From NCBI GenBank assembly GCA_037447605.1, contig CM074804.1, positions 7,748,527-7,812,526 on the forward strand: DNA of 64,000 bases. Reading direction: 5' to 3'. Shown in pieces: positions 35,740-47,076 of this stretch. Positions within the stretch are counted from its first letter, which is position 1. Every line of letters begins with the position of its first letter. Position numbers and translations under genes: made by a program. The notes under the pieces are model-generated. The model was not told the origin of the DNA. It saw only the letters and a program-made list of their open reading frames with translations, and did no database searches. The stretch comes from Zygnema circumcarinatum (lineage: Eukaryota > Streptophyta > Zygnematophyceae > Zygnematales > Zygnemataceae).

Positions 35740-36693
35740 AGCCACACAATCCTGCAAGCTGCAAGACAGAAACAGCGTCATCATCTGAATCTGCCAAAGA
35801 TCGACCAGAATCTTTTAACCCATTCAAAAAACCCTAGGAGTAGCCAGATTCCGCACTTTATATGATTTCTAAGGCAAGCACGTTCCCACCTTCCATCGCC
35901 ATCCTCCCAATTCAATACGAGCCAAAAAAGCACAATAACAAATTCTCTAACCCACTGCTTGATTTCAGGACGAGCAGCCTCACCAGCAGAAGGTCGTTTT
36001 GACTGCTCGGACGAGACCACCTGTTCTCTCCTGCACCTCCCCTCCCCCTTCTCCCTCACTCGAAAGCCTCTCTTTTCCGCTCCAACAGTGAATGAAGCTT
36101 CAGGAAACAGTCGCAGGTCGGCGTCGCCGAATGGCAAGCGACGGCTCCCATTGGCTGGCGACCCCTCGGCGCGCTCGTGATTTGTCGCACAAATGGTCGC
36201 TCAGATCGGTCTGGGGATGTGTGCGTCCTGTGCGGGTTCAAGGGAACATCTGTTTTGAGGCAAATGTTGTAAAGCCTTAGCCTTCTTTGTGCTTTGCGTG
36301 TTTATTTTTCATGCATGGTCCATAATCAACATGGCTCAGAAATTGTTTGTTGGGTTCGTTCACTAACAATTGACAGCATGCGAACAATGTTGCTCACAAA
36401 TTTTTGATAGCCCAAAGCATGGCATTGCAAAGGCTTTGAGATCTTCTTCCAGTAATTGGAAGAAGAGGAAAGAATCATCCAAGCCATTTCAAGCAGGGCA
36501 TATTCGTTACCCTCTGTACAAAGTTTATCTAGAGGCAAGCTAAGCACTTTCCCGGCCCTTCCTTGCAATCGAATGCCAATCCAATGCAGCCCACATTCAC
36601 AAGTCCTCCGTATCAAAGCTTGGCGACTACCATACATATCTAAATTAGTGAAGATATCTGGAAAACCCTCAATTTCTCTTCAAACAACCCTTG
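35740..36693. other. Region between PPR stop and RS2Z start
   Basis: Both neighbours are on the minus strand, so this is the RS2Z promoter/5' leader side and the PPR 3' flank. No coding evidence was seen. Confidence 0.55.
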
Positions 36694-39600
36694 CTATCGC
36701 TTCCGAGGAGGATCACGACCTTTCCTGAAGCCAAGAGCTCCCTCCAAACGTAGATATTCGCTTGTGATTCCAGCCAGCTCCAATATTTCAACATCTACGC
36801 CCAACACTGATTCCTTTACACCGCCCTTCCCCTCCTCGTTTCTTCTCGAAACCCGTCCTCTCCCACTCCTCTCTCCTGCATATTTGACAGATAGGTCATC
36901 CGTCTCTGTGTCATGTGAAATCTTTGCCACTCTCTGGACAGGCTTCCAGTCCCCTCCAAGCCAACCTGCTGAGCGTGACTCTGCCCTCTGCACAGGGCGT
37001 TTCATTGTAGATTCGTTCAGCGGAGCATACTTCTCGGCTCCCTTTACCTCCTCGAAGTGGCTCGAAGATTCCGTGCTTCTTTCCTCAGTTTCAAGACGTC
37101 TTTGCATGTTGGCATGAATCAAGTTCGCCTCGACCTCCTTGCTCCTTTTCCACGTGTCAATTAGGTAGTCATTGCTAATTCTTGTCTTGTCGAAGGACTC
37201 CTGAGGCATAACCTTTGCAGATACCATCTGTCCTTCTCGCTTAGTATCTTCTGACAGTTCTCCTCCTTGCCTATGTTCTCCTTCACTGGCAGTTTCCCAA
37301 ACAGAGAACGGCCGTCGTAAGTCTAGCCCAGGTTCGGATGCTTTAGGATTGTCTTCACCATCAGGTTGCCTTTCACAAACACTCTCCATAGAAGGACGCA
37401 TCGTGTCGGCCCTGTATTCTTGCCGCCATACCTCTCCTCCATCCCCAACCAATGTAATCCTTCCTTCGTTGTGTTCTCCTTCACCTTCTGCTTCCTGAAC
37501 TGAGGCTTGATTCTGTGAGGCTAAGCGGCTAGTTGCTGAATCAGACGCCAAATGTCTCCAAAGCGTTCTCCTTCCGTGATCATTCCCATCCGAACCTACA
37601 CTTACTTCATTTTCAGACTGCCCTTGCTCGAGCAAGCCGTCCATGGAATGCGGTTCCCCTTCAAGACTGCCCTGCATTCCTTCCTTCTCTTTCTCCCATC
37701 TGTCTCTCTGCATCCCTTTTCTCTTTTTCTGTCGATGAATCACCTCTGCTCCGTTCACCACCTTCACTACTCCTTTCAAACCCCACACCTTTCCCCGCTT
37801 CACATCACTCAACCATTTCAGCAAACTCTGCTGAGGCTTCAAGTCTTCACGCTCCATCTCCACTACAAGTTTTTCTGCCTCCCTAAACCTTCCTGCCAAA
37901 AGATAACCTGCAATCCTTGCTGAATAACTCGTTTCGCTCGGCCTGAACCCTGCTGCCTTCATCCGGTTGAACCACACCTCTGCCTTTTTGTAGAATCCTG
38001 CCTTGCTGTATGCCCCAATTAGAGAATGGAATGTAAACTCATTGGGCTGTACACCTGCAGCTACCATACACTCCAACCATACGAGGGCCCTTTTGAAGTT
38101 TCTCGCCCGAGCGAAGGCAGAGACGACGCAGCTGTAGCTCACTTCATTTGCAACATTTCCTTTCGCTCGCATCTCCCTGAATGCATACTCAAAGCAGAGA
38201 GTAAGGTTCCGCAAAAGAAACGAATGAGATGAATTTAGAGCTCAAGTATGCATCGCTATGTCTTTAAACAAAGCACAGAAAAGCAGAGTGGAAGTAAGGG
38301 ATCAAGAAGCACCTGAATAAGGCCTCCATCTTGTCCAGCTCATTTGCTTTCCCATATGCGTGCAGCAGAGTATTGTAAGATACTCTGTCAGGCCTGCAGA
38401 CAAACCCAACAGATACACGAGAGTTGGTAACAAAAGCAAAATATGCTTCGTCGATCATTTGCACTCAAAGCTTTTTGTCAGATTCTCTATTTCTTAATTT
38501 CACACATTTGAAAACACATTCACACAGTAATACACCACCGGCATTAAAAATTCATCAATAAGAATGAGTGATCAAAATGCATCTGCACTTTTCGTTCTCC
38601 TGTGAGCAGACATTCCTTCGTCTCCCTATAATCTCCTTTCATCTACTTCTGCAGTTTCTTTCATTTCTCCTCTCCGGCAGCAAACAGGCGAGCTTTTGAT
38701 TTAGACCTTCGTCTGCTTTCTGGTAAAAAATCCAATGGCAGTACAGATGGAGACTCGAGCAACGGGTGCGAACCTGATTCTTTGGCCCTTTTCTTTCATT
38801 TTCGCAAATAGCTCCTCGGCCTCCGTCAACATACGACATCGTGAATATGTCGCCAACATCACATTGTACACCCTTAACGGGTCCTCCAATTTCTCCTCCC
38901 AGCCTCCTTCCACCATTCGCTTCATCACTGCTATGGCCCCATGCATTTGCTGGCACTTCTCATACGCGTGGACCATGGCCATCCATGTCAATTCATTCGG
39001 CACCAACCCAGCCCCCAGCATTCTCGTCCACAGTGCTTTCATCTTTGAGAGAATCCCTCTCTCTCCATATGCTCGAATTAGAATGTTATATGTCCATGTA
39101 CAAACAGGCAACTGTTTCATCTCTATCCAATCCAGCACCCGTTCTGCTGCCCCAACTTCTCCCGACTTCATGTATCCTACGATCAAGGCATGGTATGCCT
39201 CCACAGGATACACGCCGGCCGCTTCCATATCCCGAATGACTTCTTCCGCCCTTGCCACTCTTCCGAGCTTTACCCACATGTCAACCAGAATGGTGAAACT
39301 GTAGTCATTTGGTTCTATCTGTCTCCTCTTCATCTCCACAAACACTTTCTGAGCCATATCAGGTAAGCCAGCTTTTGCATAGCTGTCCATTAGGTCTGTA
39401 AAGGTCCGATTTGATGGGGGACAGGAGGCAGGCATCTGTGAGATGACCGCCTCTGCTTTGGCAAACTCACCATTCCGAGCATAACATGAAATCAAACAAT
39501 TATAAGATGCCACAGAAGGCTTCAGCCCCCTTCGAAGCATAGCTGCATGGAATTCCTCCACCTGTCGACGGTCAGATGAAAGCGGAAAACAAAACGACGA

Positions 39601-42377
39601 AGTGATTAGTAAGAGGCCTTTTCGATAAGACTGATAGTAACTGCTTTATGCAATGCTGGTAACATGCGGAAGATACAAGACCGAAATTCAACTATCTGGT
39701 AGACACATTTTCCATCCCAGATGTACTCAGTCTTGGAGGAAGCAAGAGGGAAGAATAAGATAATGGAAATCATTGTACAATAAGGAGACTGCAAACCACA
39801 ATCCAGGATCAAACTATAGAACACTTCACAGTCTGGAAGCATGAACCCACACCTTCGCGAGCCTCACCTTCTGTAAGTCTCCAGCCTTCCCATATATATC
39901 CATAAGTGATGTGAAAGTTGTCATGGACGGTGCACATCCTGCCATCTCCATCTTCTTAAGCACCCGTTCCACCTCTTTGAACTGCTTCATTTTGCCATAC
40001 CCATACACAAGAACAGAGTACAGTGACGTGTCCGCTGTGAGGCCATGCTCCGCCATTTCCTCAACCAGTGCCTCTGCATCCGCAGGACGTCCTAGCCGAC
40101 CGATTGCGTAAGCGACAGCGCTATATGTCACAATATCAGGGACATAGTTGTTTGCCTTCATGGTTTCGAAGAATGAGACTACTCGTGTATACCTGTAGAG
40201 CAGACATTCAAGTCACTCGTTAGTTGAAATGGTACTACAGGCAAAAGAACAGGGCTGGTTTGCTCTCTTGGCTGTCCCTTTCTTCATTTGCATAGTTTAG
40301 TTTAGTTTACTCAGCAGAACCTCTGGAAAAAGAACTCTTGAGCATTTGCCTGTAAAATCTGAACGGCAGAAGGGAATGCTTATTATGCCCACAGTAACCA
40401 CTGTCATATATACATGACAAAGGCCATGAAAGGCATTGACGCATAAACACAAACGTCAAGAGAAAGCCCCGTAGGAACAAAGAGAGATGAAAATAGGAGA
40501 ATTCTAAGACCTGCATTCATCCAAGACTGGTAAGACCAAGTGAGTCCAATACTGGACAACGTTGGAAACTACATCAAGAAGAACAAGAAACATTCTGAAA
40601 GTCCGTAATTTTCGACCTGACATCTACGTTGTCCATACTTCCTCCCAAAATTGTTCATGTAGACTTTCTTAACAAGTAAACCGTCTGAAAACCCCCATGA
40701 AGCTTCCTACCTGCCAGCCTTCACCGAGTGATTTATGGCTGAGGAGAAGGAGAAGGCATCAGGATGACATCCGACTCTCCCACTTGTCAGATCCTCCATG
40801 ATTGCCGTGGCTTTGTCGAACATCTCAACCTTTCCATACGCGTTCATGAGAGCGTTGTATGTGAATACATCCCGCGGTAAATCGAGCTCCCCCATGAAGT
40901 CAAAAATCTGTTGTGCCAATCTCGCATCCTTCGATCGGCCCGCCAACGCTATCAGCTTCGTCAGCGTATGGCTGCCAATCGTCCTTCTCAAACGCTTTTT
41001 GGCCCATTTGACAATCTGCGGAAATACAAGTGAAGGGTCAAGGTCTCCTCCCGAATGAGAAAAAAACTTGTGAGGCCGAATTGGCGAAGGAAACAACAGC
41101 ACAAACCTTTCACGCTTCAAGCTTCCAATCAGATCAAACAATATCAATGACCGCTCAAGCCATGTACAGAAGCAAACTAAAGGAGAGTGATAATTGTTGC
41201 GTGCGAGGTAATTCTGAAGAAACAAGCGGAAAAGTAGATAACACAGGCGACTACTAAAGAGCTTAGAAACTTTGGAGTCTTGGTCCATCAGCAAAATTTA
41301 AAAGGCAGACTACCCAGGGCACATTCCTCGAGTGCAAAAAGGGCATGAATTTGAGCAATTCCCAAACATTTACGAATTGCTTTGCAAGACAAGCCGATTC
41401 AATCCAGCAATATCTAGTGACGAATCCACAGTAAACCTCCAGCGAACGTTCCAGTCTTGGTTGTCATGTCAATTCTTCACCTCAAAAATCTTACTCGGTT
41501 GCTCGTTTTTTACGCAAGCCTCCAGCAAAATGAGCAAGTTGACCGAAGCCATATCCTCCAAGTTCGAGTCCATCATGGCCACCAACTCCTCATCACTTTT
41601 GGCAGCTAGAACCTCTAATTGCAACCTTCCAGCCAATCCTGTATTATCATCCGCAAGCCGGAACGACTCAGGTCCCTCGCGACCTCTGTGCAAATTCCTT
41701 GCTTCTAGTTTTGGCCATTTCTTGCGTTTCTTTTCCAAGGCCAGATCCTGTGCCTCTCCTTCACTCTTCAAACTTTCCCAAGGTGCTGCGCCAGCTGCCG
41801 AACTCTTTCTGCCAGGCCTTTCCAAGAATTCATGGCGGCTCCAAGTGGAGTTTTCTTGCAGGCCTGGCCTTGTTGCTTCTGCAAGGGACTTGCCGTCAAC
41901 TCCTTCCTCAGAGTCTGCCTTGCTGACTTCCAAACTCTCCGAATGACACCCTGAATTGTTGTTTGGCAAGTCGGCCCAGTTGGAGTGACTGAAAGTATCA
42001 TCTAGTTCTATAATTTTTTCCGCTATTCTCCTACTTCCTGCTTCTGTACGCTCTAGACGTCGAACCAAGCTCGTATCCTCTCTGTCCGTTGCATCATCGT
42101 TGCAGGTACTCGGCAATAAACCATCGCTTTCATATTCCTTCCTCACAAACTTCCCCTGCAACCTCCGACCTTCAGCTGACGTCCGTGATCTCCTCAATTC
42201 CGCAGCTCCTGCTATGTGCACCACAGACTTTTCATTCAGACCTGTGAAGGATGAGCTCGGCACGCTGCGAACACGCTCTGCTCCTGCATGACTCTGCGGA
42301 GGAACAATGCAGGAAAAAAACTGTCTGGTCTGCTGCCTTCCCTGTACAAACGCCATAGCCGGACAGGGGCAGTCCAT
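36694..42377 (-). CDS. P-class pentatricopeptide repeat protein with long N- and C-terminal extensions
   Basis: Six exons: 42377-41481, 41015-40711, 40192-39868, 39561-38774, 38393-38313 and 38176-36694. They are in phase throughout, giving 1292 residues. Residues 1 to about 299 (exon 1) are Ser/Glu-rich without PPRs and could contain a targeting presequence. From about 300 to 940 there are back-to-back 35-residue PPR units, seen as repeated (V/D)(F/V)TYNALMNAYGK, VTYSAVAYAIGR, ASYNCLISCYARNGEF, YSFTILVDMWVKLGR, WTYNILIRAYGERG, VSYNTLLHAYGKANEL and FTFHSLIGAYSKAGF patterns. No E, DYW or SMR domain is visible. The last roughly 340 residues are charged and low-complexity. P-class PPR proteins bind organellar RNA in chloroplasts or mitochondria for processing, stability or translation; the target cannot be read from sequence here. 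Confidence 0.93.
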
Positions 42378-42665
42378 TCAGCAGGCAATGGAGTATGGGC
42401 TCATGAATTAGGATCAGGAAACTTTTTTCCCGTAAAGGAGCTTCTTCTTTCAGCTGTGTCCATGGCCCCAAAGCAGCCATGCGTACTGCATGCACAGCGG
42501 AACCAAGTGCCGGAGCAGGACTCCCCCTCCATGGCGGCCACCCGCTCCCTTCAGAACCTCCCCTTGCTGCATTTCTCCTCCGGAAAGGGACCTTCCTCTC
42601 ATAAGGGAACAAGGAGTGAAAATATTTACAGACATGTTTCCTTCTGTCTTTGTGTGTGTTCGTAC

Positions 42666-42919
42666 TAGCGTTGAGGGCACACGGACATGCCCGGAGCACG
42701 GTTCACACGGCCGTACCATTCACTTCATACAGTACTGTACTGTACTGTACGTACTTCCAATCGTACCGTTCATACATTCTGCAGGTGTCTCCGTACTGTA
42801 ACTGGTCCAATTTTAACTGTTCTATGTGGTCAAGTCATGGGTCACGACAAGCGGCATGCCCCCCGGGGGGCACGTGCCCCGGGGCACGGATTGGGCCGGG
42901 ACCGTGCTCTCCAACCCTA
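42666..42919. mobile_element. Degenerate hAT-like MITE, second copy of the 59086-59516 family
   Basis: The ends are imperfect inverted repeats: TAGCGTTGAGGGCACACGG on the left and, reading inwards from the right, TAGGGTTGGAGAGCACGG. Internal features are shared with the 59086-59516 copy: a GTAC-rich core, GGTCACGA before GGCATGCCCCCC, then GGGCACGTGCCCC and GGGCACGG near the right end. The flanking 8-mers GTTCGTAC and GAGCGTCT match only partly, so a target duplication is not clear. It lies about 290 bp 5' of the PPR start codon. Confidence 0.7.
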
Positions 42920-43306
42920 GAGCGTCTGTCTGGCAGATATTTACTCTATTTTAAAATTTTAAAAAATGGCGCGTTTCTTTGGATAGCCTGCTCGGATAAG
43001 CGTGGCGGAACGGGACTGTGTGATGTTATGTCGCAACGGCTCCAAACGCTACAGCTAACGCTAGGCGGGTGCAAATCCAACAGCAATCACAGTCCACATG
43101 AGCCAATCACAATTCGCCACGTAGAACAGTATGCTGACCAGGCAGGCCTTCTGGCTGATGTCATCGGAGGTCCTCTCTATTGTAACGACACAAGAGGGCC
43201 AATGGTTGCTACCATTCCATTGGATCCAATGGTTGGCTGGATCGGAACCAACGGTTTGCAAATCGCGACCATTCCAATGGTTGATCCAACCCATGGTCCG
43301 TCCAGC

Positions 43307-43765
43307 CCTTGGCCCGAAACGTTTTCGGCTGCCCTGTCCGCGAAGCAAACGTCCGCGATTGGGCGAGCGTTGACCGGGCAGCTCAATTTGGCAATGGGCA
43401 GATTTAAAATAGTTTTTGCTGCCTTCTAGCGAATTAATCGTCCGCGATTGGGCGAGCGGCGGCCGGGCAGCTAAAATTCTTTCTGGTCCTCCGTCGCCGC
43501 GCGATTGCGACCAGGTGCAGCCCCCCTACGGCGGCGCGACCCGTCACGTCGCGCACACCGTACGGTAGTATTCTCCACGGCGGTGGCGCCACCTATCCGT
43601 CCGTACAGTTCTATCCACATGGAAGATGAGGCAGGCGCACGGCCTACCGTTTGGGCCACACATTTCCTCTCCGGGCAGCTCGCGGCCAAACTTGAGCTCG
43701 CCCAATAGTGGACGCTTGCGTCGCGCATAGGGCAGCCGAAACCATTTCGGGACTGCCCGGGGCCC
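43307..43765. repeat. Imperfect inverted repeat with an extra direct copy
   Basis: Left arm about 43307-43383 and right arm about 43671-43765 are inverted, with shared core CGGCTGCCCT followed by CGCGA, GCAA, CGTCC and ATTGGGCGAGC. A third, direct copy of GTCCGCGATTGGGCGAGC with CCGGGCAGCT lies at about 43440-43472. This may be a degraded foldback element; the ends are not defined. Confidence 0.6.
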
Positions 43766-43829
43766 TCCCCAAAGGCCTCGCCCCGCGGCCCAGTCTATCG
43801 TTTCTCCCTCCCTCACTCACCAACCACCC

Positions 43830-43883
43830 GTTCTTTCTCTCTCTCGCACTCTCTCTCTCTTCTCTCTCTCTCTCTCTCTCCTC
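43830..43883. repeat. (CT)n microsatellite
   Basis: CTCTCT run with few interruptions, just upstream of the weak ORF at 43894. Confidence 0.9.
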
Positions 43884-43893
43884 CTGCTCATCC

Positions 43894-44247
43894 ATGGCCG
43901 TGCAAGATGTTGCCAAGGCTTTCTGCGCCTTCTGGCTGCAGTTGATGCACCTGCTCGCAGCGGCGTTGGGCGGCGGGTTGAAGGCTACTGTAGCCGCCCG
44001 CCCGCAGCTGGAAGACCTTTTTTTCGTCTGTTGCAGCGTCTTTTGGCAGGCGGTGGTTGTCATGGCGGTGCTTGGAAGAACAGGCTTCTGGTTCTGCTTC
44101 TGGGTTTTTGTTTTTTTGCTTCTTCTGGCTTCTGGTTTTTCAGCGGTTTTCCGCGCAGGAAAACCGCTGAAAACCAGAAGCCTCTCCATCCCATGTGGAC
44201 GGATCCGAGAGGCATTTTTTTGCCATCTAAGGATGGCCGTTGCTTGA
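43894..44247 (+). CDS. Weak hypothetical ORF, 117 residues, hydrophobic
   Basis: Not recognised. ATG at 43894 follows a CT-rich stretch that resembles a leader. The frame starts MAVQDVAKAFCAFWLQLMHL and has two hydrophobic segments (about 12-27 and 45-90), so it would be a small membrane protein if real. Against it: the last third runs through a DNA hairpin (44128-44182), no homologous family is recalled and no splice structure supports it. Treat as a candidate only. Confidence 0.2.
   Translation: MAVQDVAKAFCAFWLQLMHLLAAALGGGLKATVAARPQLEDLFFVCCSVFWQAVVVMAVLGRTGFWFCFWVFVFLLLLASGFSAVFRAGKPLKTRSLSIPCGRIREAFFCHLRMAVA
44128..44182. repeat. Near-perfect DNA hairpin
   Basis: GGCTTCTGG...GCGGTTTTCC and its inverse, 25-26 bp per arm with a one-base indel, separated by about 4 bases (GCGC region). 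It is not followed by a clean T-run on the plus strand. Confidence 0.85.
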
Positions 44248-47076
44248 AGTGTCCTCTTTGTCCTTAAAGCTTGTGGCAATGGCAATGGTTGAGACAGGTT
44301 GTGAAAATAGAGTAGGAGGAAATAAGGCAATTTTTTTTGGTTGGATAGAAGTGTGGCCCCCTCCAGAAGCATGTCGTGCATTTTATGGTTTTTGTTTCGA
44401 ATTGAAGCATAAAGTGACAAGTGTCATCCTCTGTAGCGGTCCACAGTCCTTGAGTCCACATAGCACGTAGCAGAATAACCGTGTCAAGAATTGTCAGATG
44501 TAATTTTGTTCACTTAAAATGCCGTCGTTTTTGACAAAAAAGTTTTTTTTTTCTGTTGTATTGCTCTTTGTGGCATAGTGGTAGTAGTGACGATGATGAT
44601 GATGATGATCAAGGGGTTTATCTATCTCAAAATCATTATGTGAACTTGAGCTTGAGCTTGAGCATGGACTGCTTGGACATGGCTTCTGTTGCAGTGCAGG
44701 CACGGGCACCATGGAGCGAGAGAGGGATAGGGAAGGTAGAAGGCGTGGAGAGAAGAGGGAGGGTGGCAGTCGTGGGCTGTGCTGAAAGGTTAGGGCAGAA
44801 AGCGGTGGAAAGTTAGGGCGAAGCTGGAGCAGGGTGGAGGATGATGCTGGAATGTGGCACAGTGGGACGCTACAATCAGAAAGTGCGATGGGTAGAAGCC
44901 AGTAGTGTTTATTTCTTTCTTTTTTTTTTGTCAGTGTGCCTTTCTGACCTGCTTGTACAGCACCTTTTTGCAATGCTGTAAGCATCCACGTGAAAGCTTG
45001 GCATACCAAGAACAGCGTCTCCCCCACTAAGATGTTTACGTAGTCTGGATTTAGCTGTTTGAGGTAAGCTGCGTGTTCCTTAATTTGGTAATGCTGAATC
45101 TTCTGTTTGCCGGACGCAGGTGGTGTAGAAGCTCTAAGTAGCGGAACGGGCAATGTAGCTGCAAAGATTGACGTGAGCGAAAAGGTTTTGGCTTTGGAGC
45201 GTCTAAACCCTCCCCCCCCCCGAAACCCGCACCGTGCGGATCTTTCCAATCCCCCGCACATGTCATCCTGCTTTTCTTTTCTATCGCTTCGTCGTGTGGA
45301 GAGTAAGCAAGCAAGCATGGCTGGATTGTCGTCAATCTGCTGTGGTATAAAGATAAAGTCGCAGTTTTCATACTGTTTGTATGCCTTCCGCCATTGTTGT
45401 TCCTGGCGAGAGGCAAGAGCAATGCTGTAACTGGCTTATGTTCCCAGAGACTCGTCGATCGTGAATCTAGAAGCTTGAGCCTCGGACTAGTGGATTCTTG
45501 ATGTTTTATAACTCTAATCTTCATTTATGGACTCTGAAGGTCCACTGTTGTGAAGGCATCTGGATTTTTTTTTTGCGTCTGCAGCAGGCACTGCATTCTT
45601 GTACACTTTGAAGCAAGTTTTGACCGTTATCATGACTCTGAATATTGCAATATCAACAGAAGATGAGAAACAGTCGGCCTTCTCCCTCGGTATACAGCTG
45701 AAATGCACGTGCTAGGTGACTGTCTGCTTGCTGAATTTGGGAGTTCTTCCACGGCAGGTCTCCCCTGCTTGAGGGGGTATGGGAGGGAGGTCGTCTAGGG
45801 GGCAGGGGGGACGGAGCCCCGGCCTAGCTGCTGCCCGTGTTCTTCTCTACTGAGCACCTCCTTCTTTGTTTTTTAACAATACTGAAGCACCTGAATATCA
45901 TTCTTCAATAATGCCATACTGTGGAACAGTTCTTCTTTTGTGAGGGCCGCAGAAGCCCGTCCTCTTGGGGTCCTGATCAAGCACTGACTTTGCTTCAACA
46001 AACCTACCAGCTCTGTGTATTCAGTTCTTCAGAACTTGTACAGATATACTTCGTCAAGGCTATTGAATGTCAAAGCTGAAGTAGATTTTATATTCTTGTG
46101 CAGAAGTGCAATGCCCATTTTGGCTTATTCTTTAATTTCACTGGGTTGGAACAGGATCGTCCCAGAGCAGATGGCATCACTGAGCTCACTGACAGTGGAG
46201 ATCCTCCCAGGTGGCACAAAGGACACTGCTTCTCTCAAATTGCTTGGTGCAGTGAGGAGAGGACCTCCTCCCATTTATCTATAAAACTACTGCTGGCCTC
46301 GAAATAACTATTGGTCGGTTGGTCGAAATAACTATATAAATATTGGTTTGTTTGAATCAATTAGAAAGTCATTCCGAAAATTTGTCGTTTACGGGACATT
46401 GAGCGATACTCTGTCAGAAGAGGAAGTCTTCAGTCAGAGGACGTAAGAGTTCTATTTTTCTCTCTTTTTTTTTTTTTTTTTTCCATGTGTCACAAACTGT
46501 TTGAGATTGATCCTTGGTATTATTTTGAACTAGGCAATCATGCAACTACCATGCAAGCAAGCATTGTATCTGATCTCATTGGGGAAGCGAATGAAATGGC
46601 AGTGATCCAACAATGCCGATGCCATCGAATTTACATGACAAGGACGACATATGCATTCATCATACAAGTGTCCCCTTTCCACTTGTCCTTTGTGCTCGGG
46701 CTTGTCCTTACTAATGACTGCAATGCGTTCATTGCAAGATGTTCAGTACAAGGGATTAACTGTACAGGTGTGAGGCCTGAAGTTTGTGTCCTATACAATC
46801 CTTCTTCCCTCGTCCACTGCAGACCGCTGGCAGAGCAGCAGCCAGCCTTGGCCTTAACCTTAGCCTTAGCCATCTCCTTAGCCTTAGTTTACAAATAGCT
46901 CCAACAAGGGCATCTATGGCCCTAACTTACGTCCTCTTTCGTTCTATTTACCGAACACGTTCACAGTAACAGGCTACAGAAGACAAGGTGTTGCCCCTCA
47001 ATACACAGATTACATACAGGGAGGAGCAGCAGCTCTCTCAGTTCCGCCATTACATGAAGTTCAGGCGGACACCAGC
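44248..47076. other. Gene-poor region, no supported gene
   Basis: It contains short T-runs, ATG/GAT trinucleotide runs (near 44590), GCTTGA repeats (near 44650) and CCTTAG-like repeats (about 46845-46887). A 274-residue minus-strand open frame (44494-45318) and small plus-strand frames near 45590 and 46150 have no recognisable family. It includes the 3' flank of the 47077-49614 gene. Confidence 0.5.

Larger units (their letters stand above)
42378..43893. other. Repeat-rich intergenic region upstream of the PPR gene
   Basis: It holds a hAT-like MITE (42666-42919), a GTAC-rich stretch inside it (about 42730-42755), an imperfect inverted repeat (43307-43765) and a (CT)n block (43830-43883). Open frames that cross it are interrupted and unlike known families. 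Confidence 0.6.

Noticed and set aside
35372-35788. Pro-Ser-Arg repeat open frame on the plus strand
   Set aside because: It is antisense to the RDGG minisatellite. The minus-strand frame joins in phase to a clear RRM.
44494-45318. 274-residue open frame on the minus strand
   Set aside because: No family resemblance, His/Ser runs from trinucleotide repeats, no flanking splice structure, and the composition resembles the surrounding non-coding DNA. A real gene cannot be excluded without transcript data.
46845-46887. CCTTAG-like repeats resembling telomeric sequence
   Set aside because: Only a few imperfect units, mixed with GCC. They do not match a plant telomere repeat and lie in the middle of the contig.
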